From a virus: 29,829 nt of DNA. A program made the translations under genes and the position numbers. Positions 7,403-13,230 of this stretch are shown piece after piece. The stretch lies in IMG/VR virus record IMGVR_UViG_3300034072_000396, positions 1 to 29,829 of that record. One strand, given 5' to 3'. The notes beneath the pieces were generated by a model. The model was not told where the DNA came from. It was given only the letters and a program-made list of their open reading frames with translations, and ran no database searches. Numbering within the stretch: position 1 is the first letter of the stretch; each line of letters opens with the position of its first letter.

Positions 7403-8283
7403 TGCTGGCTCCGGTTGTTAGCAATCCACTGATCGGCTTTCTTGGTGAAGTCCGTGATTCGCTGGCCACTGCCTGTCTTCCACTCCTGGCCTTCGTAGTG
7501 CTTGCCAAAGTGCTCAGCTTCGAGTGCTGCTATCTCCGGCTGACCAAAGTACGCAGGATGCTGCTGGAAGTAAGCGATGACCGTGGCAGGAAGTGGCGGT
7601 GATGTGCGCTTCCAACGTCGCATGGCAGCCTGCCAGTCCTTCATGGGTGATCGGCCTACCATCCAGCCCTTGCTTTCGTAGAAGTCGTGGAACTCTTCGG
7701 CCTGCGACTGCCTCATCTGGATGTCAGCTGCATAACCTTTGCACTCATCGAGCGATGGTGCGACGAACGCAGTTCGTTGCCTCTTACTCTTAGAAGTAGT
7801 CTTTTCTTCTCTTATCTCTTCTAATCTATTCTTATCTATTTGCATTGCGGTCGCAGTGCGTTCGCATTGCGGATGCATTGCGGATGCATCACGGTTGTGT
7901 CGCTTGTTTGCGGCCTTGCGTGCCTTGTCTTGTAAGTCCTTGTACTTAGCAAGGTTAGCTTCGACGCGGTGAGAGTAAATATACCCTTCCCCATCGTCAT
8001 CGTCATCTGTTGTACGTGCGAAAAGTCCGAGTTCAACCATGTAATCGATCATTCCGATGTAGTGACTTTCACCACGTGTTGCAGGATCGTACTGCGCATG
8101 CATGCGAGCGCACAACATCACGCTATGCGTTAGCAATGCGGTCGCAATGCGGTCGCAATGCTCATGCATGATCTCAATAATTGCCCAGTAGACACCCAGT
8201 CCTTCGTAGCCATAGCGGCCTGTCAGCAGCTGCAACTTCAGGTCGTTGCGTGCATTGTGATCGTGTTGGAACCACTCTTTCAT
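7399..8283 (-). CDS. replication initiator-like protein with Lin1244/Lin1753-type N-terminal domain (DUF4373)
   Basis: The 294-residue protein begins 'MKEWFQHDHNARNDLKLQ', followed by 'GYEGLGVYWAIIEIMHE', the hallmark of the Lin1244/Lin1753 domain found in phage replisome organisers. I chose the ATG at 8281-8283 because it overlaps the previous stop as ATGA and begins exactly at the domain. A longer in-frame start exists at 8361 but runs inside the upstream gene. A basic, low-complexity linker follows (~120-165). The C-terminus contains 'FHDFYESKGWMVGRSPMKDWQAAMRRW', a motif common at the end of phage replication proteins. It probably binds the origin and recruits the ATPase encoded downstream. 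Confidence 0.82.
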   Translation of the reverse strand: MKEWFQHDHNARNDLKLQLLTGRYGYEGLGVYWAIIEIMHEHCDRIATALLTHSVMLCARMHAQYDPATRGESHYIGMIDYMVELGLFARTTDDDDDGEGYIYSHRVEANLAKYKDLQDKARKAANKRHNRDASAMHPQCERTATAMQIDKNRLEEIREEKTTSKSKRQRTAFVAPSLDECKGYAADIQMRQSQAEEFHDFYESKGWMVGRSPMKDWQAAMRRWKRTSPPLPATVIAYFQQHPAYFGQPEIAALEAEHFGKHYEGQEWKTGSGQRITDFTKKADQWIANNRSQQ

Positions 8284-8645
8284 GACGGTATGTTCCAATA
8301 GTATTTGCCATCCTGATATTCCAAACCTACAATGCGCAGGCTGGCTGGCTCTTCGCTCCATTTGTACTCAATAAGGCCCTTCCTGTTCCATTTGCTTAGC
8401 ATACGCTTAGCTGATTCTTTGGAGACGCCCATCAGCATGGCCAGATGCCGACCTGAAAACACCAATTCGTTTTCTTCGGTGTAGTATGGCCTACCGTCGT
8501 CATCGTAATCTTCGAGTACATCAGCACACTTGTGCAGCAACAGCAAGGTGAAAGCTTTGTAATGCGTCGCGTTGTCCATAATCCAATGATGAAACACTTC
8601 GCGTGGTATCATCAGTGGCGCAGGGTTGGTAAATCTGTATTCCAT
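8280..8645 (-). CDS. winged-helix DNA-binding protein of the replication operon
   Basis: The product has 121 residues. The N-terminal half ('MIPREVFHHWIMDNATHYKAFTL') resembles the start of phage replisome-organiser or helix-turn-helix proteins. Residues ~62-100, 'VFSGRHLAMLMGVSKESAKR' followed by 'WNRKGLIEYKW', read as a winged helix: recognition helix, then a basic wing. It is likely an accessory initiator or a regulator of the operon. AGGAG lies about 8 nt before the ATG. Immediately upstream is a strong terminator-like hairpin, so its expression may be attenuated. Confidence 0.75.
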   Translation of the reverse strand: MEYRFTNPAPLMIPREVFHHWIMDNATHYKAFTLLLLHKCADVLEDYDDDGRPYYTEENELVFSGRHLAMLMGVSKESAKRMLSKWNRKGLIEYKWSEEPASLRIVGLEYQDGKYYWNIPS

Positions 8646-8655
8646 AGTAACTCCT

Positions 8656-8729
8656 AAACAAAAACCCTCCGAGAGTTGTCCGGCTCACCAAAGCCGTGCA
8701 GCCGTCACCGGTCTGCAACTCTCGAAGGG
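8656..8729 (-). terminator. long-stem terminator/attenuator in the leader of the replication genes
   Basis: On the minus strand a 14-bp stem (CCCTTCGAGAGTTG / CAACTCTCGGAGGG, one G-U pair) is followed by TTTTTGTTT. It ends only a few bases before the ribosome site of the gene starting at 8645. The 37-nt loop contains a second 5-bp stem, CGGCT / AGCCG. It also holds a 7-nt stretch (8685-8691) complementary to an upstream segment at 8746-8752. The arrangement looks like a regulated leader rather than a simple operon end, because coupled replication genes continue straight after it. Which signal it senses, if any, is unknown. Confidence 0.7.
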
Positions 8730-8770
8730 GTGTAATGCATCATGGTTGGTGATTTGACGTATGCAAACTA

Positions 8771-8785
8771 TTAAGCCATGCTTAA
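8771..8785. promoter_or_regulatory. palindromic site upstream of the structured leader
   Basis: A perfect inverted repeat (TTAAGC-N3-GCTTAA) lies just past the end of the nuclease gene. On the minus strand TTGAAG, then 17 nt, then TAGTTT overlaps it. That is only a weak match to a sigma-70 promoter. A palindrome inside a possible promoter spacer would suit an operator. Promoter activity is uncertain. Confidence 0.35.
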
Positions 8786-8789
8786 GACT

Positions 8790-9110
8790 TCAAGGCAAAT
8801 CGGTTGATGATGAAAACTTTCCGTGCACGGCGTCGTATATGGCCGTCAGGGCCTCGTAGACGTCGCAGACCACTGTAACCTGTCCCTTCCATGCCTCATG
8901 CCATTTGGCTTCGTCTGGCGTGAGTTTACGGGCCGATCTGGGCTTCCTGTAGTCTTTGATCTCCAGCAGCACGTTGACACCGTTGCTACCCACCAGGATG
9001 TCAGGCAGGCCCTTGCCAACAGCTGACAGGATGCAGACTGAGTACCCTGCTTTGCGCAGGGCCTTCACTATCTCGGTCTGGTTGTCATCTACACGTGCTG
9101 CAAGTCTCAT
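8790..9110 (-). CDS. VRR-NUC / PD-(D/E)XK-type nuclease
   Basis: The 106-residue protein has the layout of small phage VRR-NUC or Hjc-like nucleases. An N-terminal Glu13 lies in 'NQTEIVKALRKAGYSV', 'GKGLPDILVG' holds Asp37, and Glu50-x-Lys52 lies in 'VNVLLEIKDYR'. 'LTPDEAKWHEAWKGQVTVV' is the conserved follow-on helix and strand. The family cuts branched or flap DNA, fitting replication and recombination of the phage genome. It is coupled to the preceding gene by ATGA and is followed by the structured leader. Confidence 0.87.
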   Translation of the reverse strand: MRLAARVDDNQTEIVKALRKAGYSVCILSAVGKGLPDILVGSNGVNVLLEIKDYRKPRSARKLTPDEAKWHEAWKGQVTVVCDVYEALTAIYDAVHGKFSSSTDLP

Positions 9111-9403
9111 CTAATGTAATCCCCATATACGTTGTGGTATCCTGTCACAGGACTGGCTGGCGTATATCGCTCTAATACGCCCCTTACGTCGCGCACAGTG
9201 GCCTCCAAAGCTGCTGAGGGTAGTTGGACACGCCTTTGAGCATCCAAACGCGCCAGAGCACGCTCACGGGTTGCTTTGATGAGGTTGCTGGCCTCACGCT
9301 CTGATACCCAGCCACCTGACTTTGTGGGGTTCTCCACGCCGTCTTTAAGCACGGCACGCATTCGCTTCAACCAGGCCTGGAACTCTTCGTTAGAATGGAA
9401 CAT
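9107..9403 (-). CDS. small helical protein of unknown function
   Basis: The product is 98 residues with the start at 9401-9403, chosen because AGGAG lies about 8 nt upstream. A longer in-frame reading exists but lies inside the SSB gene. The sequence is helical and charged ('FHSNEEFQAWLKRMRAVL', 'WVSEREASNLIKATRERALA'). No known domain is recognised. It overlaps the SSB-like gene by 14 nt and the nuclease gene by 4 nt, so it probably works in DNA replication or recombination, but that is only context. Confidence 0.68.
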   Translation of the reverse strand: MFHSNEEFQAWLKRMRAVLKDGVENPTKSGGWVSEREASNLIKATRERALARLDAQRRVQLPSAALEATVRDVRGVLERYTPASPVTGYHNVYGDYIR

Positions 9404-9752
9404 CTTCGATCTCCTGTTGTACTGTGGTGCCGTCCTGCTTTGGTAGGCTGTTTGGGCCGATACCCTGCACGTCAAAGCACTTTACGCTGGTGAACCAGTC
9501 CGTGGTGCCATCCGTGCGCTTGGTGTAGGCTCTGCCTGTCAGCTCGCACGTGCAGCTGACTGTGGTGCCGATGTTGAGCGTGCTAATCAAATCCTTTGCA
9601 GCACCTACCAGTTCGAGCTTTACCTCCTGTGGGTATTTGTCATGCTCGATGCGCACCACGATGGGTCGCTTGCTGAATGTTTCGGTGATCTGTTCCACGT
9701 CGAACTTGTGCACCAGGGTGCCTTCGACTGTGAACGTCTGAACTCGTGGCAT
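9390..9752 (-). CDS. DUF3127-like OB-fold single-stranded DNA-binding protein
   Basis: The 120-residue product reads as an OB fold: 'FTVEGTLVHKFDVEQITETF' then 'KRPIVVRIEHDKYPQEVKLEL', 'STLNIGTTVSCTCELTGRAY' and 'WFTSVKCFDVQG'. The YPQ motif is typical of DUF3127. The acidic tail ends EIEDVPF, like the protein-docking tip of SSBs (compare DIPF). I chose the ATG at 9750-9752, with AGGAGG just upstream, because the OB fold starts there. The same frame stays open upstream for 31 codons encoding a membrane segment (see 9753-9845). It likely coats single-stranded DNA for the annealing protein, nuclease and helicase of this operon. Confidence 0.8.
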   Translation of the reverse strand: MPRVQTFTVEGTLVHKFDVEQITETFSKRPIVVRIEHDKYPQEVKLELVGAAKDLISTLNIGTTVSCTCELTGRAYTKRTDGTTDWFTSVKCFDVQGIGPNSLPKQDGTTVQQEIEDVPF

Positions 9753-9845
9753 TATGCCTCCTGTCTGTGTGTTGAAAATCGCGGTGAACAGCACCGCCAC
9801 TGTTATCAGGCCCAATGCGGTCAGGCCGTAGTTGTCATCTGTCAT
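9753..9845 (-). other. in-frame upstream extension encoding a membrane segment, fused to the SSB frame
   Basis: An ATG at 9843-9845 opens a 31-codon stretch (MTDDNYGLTALGLITVAVLF...) that runs without a stop into the SSB ATG. Alone it looks like another of the tiny membrane proteins of this array: short acidic N-terminus, one hydrophobic helix. Its start overlaps the previous gene through ATGACAGATGA, exactly as at 10117-10127. Initiation here would give a 151-residue membrane-tethered SSB, while initiation at 9752 gives the soluble form. Whether it is translated is unknown. Confidence 0.5.
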
Positions 9846-9939
9846 TTCTCTTCTGGAAATCTTGATAGGCAATGTAAGCTATACCAGCGCATACGAGCAC
9901 GAAGCCAAGAGATACGGCTAGCTCTAGTACTTGGTTCAT
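9835..9939 (-). CDS. tiny single-helix membrane protein (34 aa)
   Basis: The product reads MNQVLELAVSLGFVLVCAGI, then AYIAYQDFQKRNDR. It has one transmembrane helix and a basic C-terminus, so the C-terminus is probably cytoplasmic. ATGA overlaps the upstream stop, and the ribosome site (CGGAGG) lies inside the upstream coding end. The end 'YQDFQKRNDR' resembles 'YDDYRSRHDR' of the gene at 10117-10233, marking it as a copy of the same unit. Function is unknown. Confidence 0.6.
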   Translation of the reverse strand: MNQVLELAVSLGFVLVCAGIAYIAYQDFQKRNDR

Positions 9940-10127
9940 GGCTGCCTCCGGTGTTGCTTCCAATCGACTGTTGTGCCTATCGTAGCAAACACTGCGAAAA
10001 CGGCCGTAGCTAACACGCTGCCTGTGGCCATGTAAAGCAATACGGTGAGTACCGCGTTGTAAATCGATATACCTGTTGTCATCGGTTCGTGTCCTGATCC
10101 GTAAAAGTTTGCAGTATCATCTGTCAT
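9936..10127 (-). CDS. small membrane protein (63 aa), paralogue of the 10230-10376 gene
   Basis: It begins MTDDTANFYG, has hydrophobic stretches around 'YNAVLTVLLYMATG' and 'ATAVFAVFATI', and ends DWKQHRRQP. The C-terminal half aligns with the neighbour at 10230-10376 (YMATGSVLATAVFAVFATI against YQATGSSTATVAFAIASAV, both ending DWKQHRR). The nucleotide match (14 identical bases at 9952-9965 and 10246-10259) supports recent duplication. An internal ATG (residue 16) could give a shorter form. Function is unknown. Confidence 0.62.
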   Translation of the reverse strand: MTDDTANFYGSGHEPMTTGISIYNAVLTVLLYMATGSVLATAVFAVFATIGTTVDWKQHRRQP

Positions 10128-10233
10128 GTCTGCTGCGGTAATCGTCGTAAACAACGAATGCTATCAATGCCACTGTGGTCATGAGTGCAGCCGCAGCGAG
10201 TGCGAAGCCTGTGGCGATGAGGTAAGCGATCAC
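10117..10233 (-). CDS. tiny membrane protein (38 aa, GTG start)
   Basis: GTG at 10231-10233 follows AGGAGG by about 6 nt and overlaps the upstream stop as GTGA. The product is almost entirely hydrophobic (IAYLIATGFALAAAAL, then TTVALIAFVVY) with a basic end, DDYRSRHDR. The stop overlaps the next ATG through ATGACAGATGA. It is paired with the 48-residue gene upstream. The same pair is repeated downstream (9936-10127 and 9835-9939). No known family is recognised. Confidence 0.58.
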   Translation of the reverse strand: MIAYLIATGFALAAAALMTTVALIAFVVYDDYRSRHDR

Positions 10234-10376
10234 GGCTCCCTCCTATGTTGCTTCCAATCTTGGTAAAGTAGTACAGCTGAGGCAATGGCAAATGCAACCG
10301 TTGCTGTGGAGCTGCCTGTTGCTTGGTACATCGTCCAAGCCATGACAGCGGCAAAGATTCCTATGGCTATGGTCAC
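10230..10376 (-). CDS. tiny membrane protein (48 aa, GTG start)
   Basis: GTG at 10374-10376 sits behind GGGAGGGAGCC, which is itself the coding end of the upstream gene. The product has hydrophobic segments around 'IAIGIFAAVMAWTMY' and 'ATVAFAIASAVLLY' and ends QDWKQHRREP. Its C-terminal half is paralogous to the protein at 9936-10127. Tiny phage membrane proteins of early operons often act on host envelope or cell-division targets, but no target can be named here. Confidence 0.6.
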   Translation of the reverse strand: MTIAIGIFAAVMAWTMYQATGSSTATVAFAIASAVLLYQDWKQHRREP

Positions 10377-10597
10377 GGCTCCCTCCCTTCTGGCTTGCTA
10401 AGTCGCGCCCGCTCGGCTAACATAGCGTCTGCGAATTCGTAGGCTTTGCGAGCTGTTGCCTGCGGGTCAAAAACAGTAACTGTGCGAAATTCCGAAGACA
10501 GCTGAGGGTCTATTTTGCGCACGATAATTTCCTTGGCCATTGCACCTCCTATTGCCTTGGCCGCGAAATAATCACGGAGCTTGGATAGTTCGTTCAC
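10373..10597 (-). CDS. small conserved phage protein of the 'LRDYFAAKA...ADAMLAER' type
   Basis: The 74-residue product starts at a GTG (10595-10597) and carries 'LSKLRDYFAAKAIGG' at the front and 'ARKAYEFADAMLAERARL' at the back. This pairing recurs in a widespread group of small phage proteins without known function. An internal ATG (MAKEIIVRK...) is preceded by AGGAGG and could yield a 55-residue form. The family pattern spans both halves, so I keep the GTG start. It ends KPEGREP*, the shared junction cassette of this region. Confidence 0.68.
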   Translation of the reverse strand: MNELSKLRDYFAAKAIGGAMAKEIIVRKIDPQLSSEFRTVTVFDPQATARKAYEFADAMLAERARLSKPEGREP

Positions 10598-10929
10598 GGC
10601 TCCCTTCCTTCGGCCTTGGCGATGGCCTGCAACGCTTTGGAGTAGATTAGTTCTACAGTTTCTTGCCTGTAGAAGTCAGGGTGCGCATCAGTTCCGATGT
10701 ATTCTACGCATTCCTTCAACGCCTCGAGCATCTCCGGCGCGGCGGCGATGATCTTCCAGTCGGCAGCTAGGAGGCTTATCCGGTCACCTGGGTCATGTCG
10801 ATAGAATGCCAGCATCTCTTGCCCGCTAGCGTCAACCATTACCTTGTCCGGATCCCATGAAAACTTCTTGTGGAGATAGCTATCTTCTCGCACTTGCCAC
10901 GGCCCCGGCGTGTGCTTCGGTTCGTTCAT
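10594..10929 (-). CDS. conserved small phage protein, 'HTPGPW...AAPEMLEAL' family, copy 2
   Basis: The 111-residue product begins 'MNEPKHTPGPW' and carries 'LLAADWKIIAAAPEMLEALK' in the middle, ending 'AIAKAEGREP'. This family is very common in phage early regions and has no established biochemical role. It is a tandem paralogue of the next gene upstream (10926-11255); both ends are nearly identical and the centres have diverged. The start at 10927-10929 overlaps the upstream stop as ATGA. A longer in-frame reading exists but runs inside the paralogue. Confidence 0.75.
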   Translation of the reverse strand: MNEPKHTPGPWQVREDSYLHKKFSWDPDKVMVDASGQEMLAFYRHDPGDRISLLAADWKIIAAAPEMLEALKECVEYIGTDAHPDFYRQETVELIYSKALQAIAKAEGREP

Positions 10930-11255
10930 GGCTCCCTCCCTTCGGCCTTGGCGATAGCGGCGACTAGCGCCCAATCACGCACGGCCTTAGCGGCCTTGTA
11001 CTGAGGTTGTTCACGAAGCCAGCCATTGTTGACACAGCCATCTATCTGTGCGGTCAGGTATTTCAACGCCTCGAGCATCTCCGGCGCGGCGGTAATCAGG
11101 CAAGTGTTGGCTGCGCACTCTTCAACGGATCGTTCAGGCTTGTGAACGCGCTTGTGTAATGCAACAGCAACAAGTTCGCCATCTGCATCACGAACAAAAT
11201 CGAACTCTCGCTGATCAGAATACCACGGCCCTGGTGTGTGCTTTGGTTTGTTCAT
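10926..11255 (-). CDS. conserved small phage protein, 'HTPGPW...AAPEMLEAL' family, copy 1
   Basis: This is a 109-residue paralogue of the following gene, with 'MNKPKHTPGPWYSDQREFDF', 'ANTCLITAAPEMLEALKYL' and the same AIAKAEGREP ending. The stretch encoding the AAPEMLEAL region is identical to the paralogue over about 29 nt. AAGGAG lies about 8 nt before the ATG. It is the first gene after a 118-nt gap holding a perfect hairpin (11283-11310). Function is unknown. Confidence 0.76.
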   Translation of the reverse strand: MNKPKHTPGPWYSDQREFDFVRDADGELVAVALHKRVHKPERSVEECAANTCLITAAPEMLEALKYLTAQIDGCVNNGWLREQPQYKAAKAVRDWALVAAIAKAEGREP

Positions 11256-11276
11256 AGTGCTCTCCTTTGCCTCGCC

Positions 11277-11414
11277 TTAAATATGGCCGCTAGCATCACC
11301 AAGCGGCCATCCATCACATATCAACGCAACCCGTGTCGGGTGCTCGATGGTGTAGGCGATAGGCAGCCCATAGTTAGTGAATAGGAATGATTGAATTGAG
11401 ACATTGTGCCATCG
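11277..11414 (-). other. start-less open frame with protein-like sequence (possible frameshift relic)
   Basis: The 118-nt gap between two genes contains a 45-codon open frame without ATG, GTG or TTG near its beginning. It reads ...FTNYGLPIAYTIEHPTRVAL and then ICDGWPLGDASGHI*. The composition looks like real protein. It is in the +1 frame relative to the end of the DnaA-like gene (11374-11685), so a frameshift could extend that protein by up to about 40 residues. It may instead be the remnant of a lost gene, or chance. Confidence 0.3.
11283..11310. other. perfect inverted repeat upstream of the HTPGPW genes
   Basis: Nine-base arms (ATGGCCGCT / AGCGGCCAT) are separated by 10 nt, about 20 nt before the ribosome site of the gene at 11255. 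No T-run follows on either strand, so it is not a classical terminator. An operator or an mRNA processing or stability hairpin is more likely. Confidence 0.5.
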
Positions 11415-11685
11415 CTACTACGATGGCGTTCGATTGCGTGTTGACCTGTATGGTCATCATCTCGACCAGGTGCTCCACGGTTGTGCGATCCCTGTTGATC
11501 AGCTGAGACAGACGATCCCAGTCCCAATGCCATTGCTTGCGCAGTGTGTACACCAGCGCGGCCCTTAGCTGCACACGCCACTGGTGGCGCTGTTTGCAGG
11601 TCAGGTCGTCAGGCTTCACGCCAAAGTGCTTTGCTACCATGCTGCGTATCTGATCGTCTGTCAAGTCCAGGTGCTGCGGTATCAT
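11374..11685 (-). CDS. stand-alone DnaA domain IV-like DNA-binding protein
   Basis: The 103-residue product resembles the C-terminal, DnaA-box-binding domain of the bacterial initiator DnaA. 'IRSMVAKHFGVKPDDLTCKQ' matches the first helices. 'RAALVYTLRKQWHWDWDRLS' matches the central helix. 'LINRDRTTVEHLVEM' (62-76) corresponds to the DnaA signature (compare NRDHSTV). No AAA+ domain is present. It may mark the phage origin, regulate early genes, or compete with host DnaA. It overlaps both neighbours by ATGA. The reading frame may be extended by frameshift (see 11277-11414). Confidence 0.72.
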   Translation of the reverse strand: MIPQHLDLTDDQIRSMVAKHFGVKPDDLTCKQRHQWRVQLRAALVYTLRKQWHWDWDRLSQLINRDRTTVEHLVEMMTIQVNTQSNAIVVAMAQCLNSIIPIH

Positions 11686-11969
11686 GGCTGCACCTCTGTG
11701 GGATCGCGTTGCTCAGTAAACTCTGGGTTTACATACCGATAGTAATGCGCACCTGTTCGTTCGTACTCTTCATCAGGGTTAGGCTCCATTGACACAATTC
11801 TTAAATAGTCAAAGAGCTTCTCACCGTCTAAATCCCAAACGTAGATGCCGGAATCAAGATGTGCTTTGTGCCAGTCGTTAGCTTTCCCGTAAGCTGGACC
11901 CCATGATGAGTAAACACCGACGATCTCTTCATCGTCGGAATAGCCCCAGGTAACAATGTAAATCTTCAT
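11682..11969 (-). CDS. small acidic protein of unknown function
   Basis: The product is 95 residues when started at 11967-11969 (MKIYIVTWGYSDDEEIVGVY), which overlaps the preceding stop as ATGA. It reads as an alpha/beta fold with 'YGKANDWHKAHL' and 'WDLDGEKLFDYLRIV', and many acidic and aromatic residues. I recognise no named family. The end PTEVQP* is one of three uses of the same junction cassette (AGGTGCAGCCATGA). Confidence 0.68.
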   Translation of the reverse strand: MKIYIVTWGYSDDEEIVGVYSSWGPAYGKANDWHKAHLDSGIYVWDLDGEKLFDYLRIVSMEPNPDEEYERTGAHYYRYVNPEFTEQRDPTEVQP

Positions 11970-12706
11970 GGCTGCACCTGCTTTGCTTTGTAGGATCCAT
12001 CCTTCCACACCACATTGAGCCGCTCCTGTGTTTGTGCGATCACAGGCCGCAGGGCGTCACGCACGATGCTGGGCTGTGCTTTGATCAGCGTCACGTAGTC
12101 GGTCAGTTCCTGCGCTGTTTGTGCCTCTGCCAGCATCACTGTGAAGTCCTCTATGATGATCTGATCACCTGGGTGCATCGGTGCAGCGATTGCAGGGTTG
12201 ATCGCGTGCCGTTCCAAGCTGGCCCCTGGCAGATCTTCCACTTCGCTCTCATCATTGTGGCCGACACCGAACGCTGCCAGGATAGCACGGCGCTTTGCTT
12301 TGGTCACGGCCTTCATCATGGCATTGGACAGCGCCTCGCCTTTGAGCCCTGCAATGCTGACCACGCCAATATCATCAACAGTGCTGCCGTCACGCTTCAG
12401 CACACGGGCCTGCGCAAAGTAGGTATCTCCCATTGCGCCCTTGTCCACGATGTTGACTGACAGCCCGTGTATCTTGGTCAGTTGTGCTGCTGCTGTTTTG
12501 GTGGCATACAGTGTTTTCTTGCCTTGCAGGGTTAGCACCTCGAAAGGCTTGGTCATCGGGTCGAGGCCTGCACGATTGCAGACGGCGTGGTAGTAACTAA
12601 CCAGCTCTGGCTCTGACAGGCTGGATAGGTCGCTCTTCAATACCAGCTTGGTAAACAGTTCAGCCATCGCTGTGTCGCTTGTGGTTTGGATCAGTTCGGT
12701 GCTCAT
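11966..12706 (-). CDS. probable phage single-strand annealing/recombination protein
   Basis: The 246-residue product shows 'NRAGLDPMTKPFEVL', 'TLYATKTAAAQLTKIHGLSV', 'GEALSNAMMKAVTKAKRRAI' and 'LAAFGVGHNDESE'. This pattern belongs to a group of phage proteins usually placed with recombinases or annealing proteins. In that group a conserved KA-TKAKRR helix follows a beta-rich core. It would pair complementary single strands during replication. The neighbours (Gp157-like, SSB, nuclease, helicase) fit. The C-terminal ~70 residues after 'PAIAAPMHPGD' are variable. The assignment to RecT, ERF or Rad52 type is uncertain. Confidence 0.65.
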   Translation of the reverse strand: MSTELIQTTSDTAMAELFTKLVLKSDLSSLSEPELVSYYHAVCNRAGLDPMTKPFEVLTLQGKKTLYATKTAAAQLTKIHGLSVNIVDKGAMGDTYFAQARVLKRDGSTVDDIGVVSIAGLKGEALSNAMMKAVTKAKRRAILAAFGVGHNDESEVEDLPGASLERHAINPAIAAPMHPGDQIIIEDFTVMLAEAQTAQELTDYVTLIKAQPSIVRDALRPVIAQTQERLNVVWKDGSYKAKQVQP

Positions 12707-13230
12707 TTGATCTCCAGTCGTGATGTTTGGATTAGTGCGCAGCCTGGCACGTCAGCGCCTGACTTGAGGGCCTCAGCGATAGCCTTTTTGTCCACGCTGA
12801 TCGTTACCTTGGTTGTCTCCTTCATGTATTCGGTCGGCACTCGCTCTTCATCGTACACTTCCACCTTTGGTGGGTTGCGCTTGATGCGCAGCGTGTGACG
12901 ATCCGTTACCACCTCAGTGCGTTCCGTTATGGTCATGTAATGGATGACCGCCGTGTGCAGCCTGTCAGCACGTGCCTCACGTTCATTGCGTAAATCTTGC
13001 AGACGCTTCATCTCAAGATCGATCGCTTCGCAACTGTTCATCAGGTTCTGACGTAGTGCCAGCATATCTTCCAGGTGCGCACTAAGCATCTCGCCAGCTT
13101 CCTGCACTGCCATCTCGAACTCTGCCACTTGCTCAGGATCGTCAGTGCTGGCGATCAGGTGCATCAGCTCGTTAAGCCGTGACGCTGGCGTGCCTTCTGG
13201 CCACTTGTGCCTGTTGACTTCGTAGATCAT
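12703..13230 (-). CDS. siphovirus Gp157-like protein
   Basis: The 175-residue product has a long coiled-coil N-terminal half (about 25-95, heptad-like and rich in Glu, Leu and Met). A beta-rich C-terminal half follows: 'HTLRIKRNPPKVEVYDEERV', 'PTEYMKETTKVTISVDKKAI', 'EALKSGADVPGCALIQ', 'SRLEIK'. This is the pattern of the siphovirus Gp157 family, first noted in Streptococcus thermophilus phage Sfi11. Its biochemical role is unsettled. It usually sits next to recombination or SSB genes, as here. GGAGGT precedes the ATG. Confidence 0.85.
   Translation of the reverse strand: MIYEVNRHKWPEGTPASRLNELMHLIASTDDPEQVAEFEMAVQEAGEMLSAHLEDMLALRQNLMNSCEAIDLEMKRLQDLRNEREARADRLHTAVIHYMTITERTEVVTDRHTLRIKRNPPKVEVYDEERVPTEYMKETTKVTISVDKKAIAEALKSGADVPGCALIQTSRLEIK

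Noticed and set aside
9390-9752. Inferring a Bacteroidetes host from the DUF3127-like SSB
   Set aside because: Strong Shine-Dalgarno sites and TTGACA/TATATT promoters do not fit the usual Bacteroidetes signals, and one domain is not enough to set the host.
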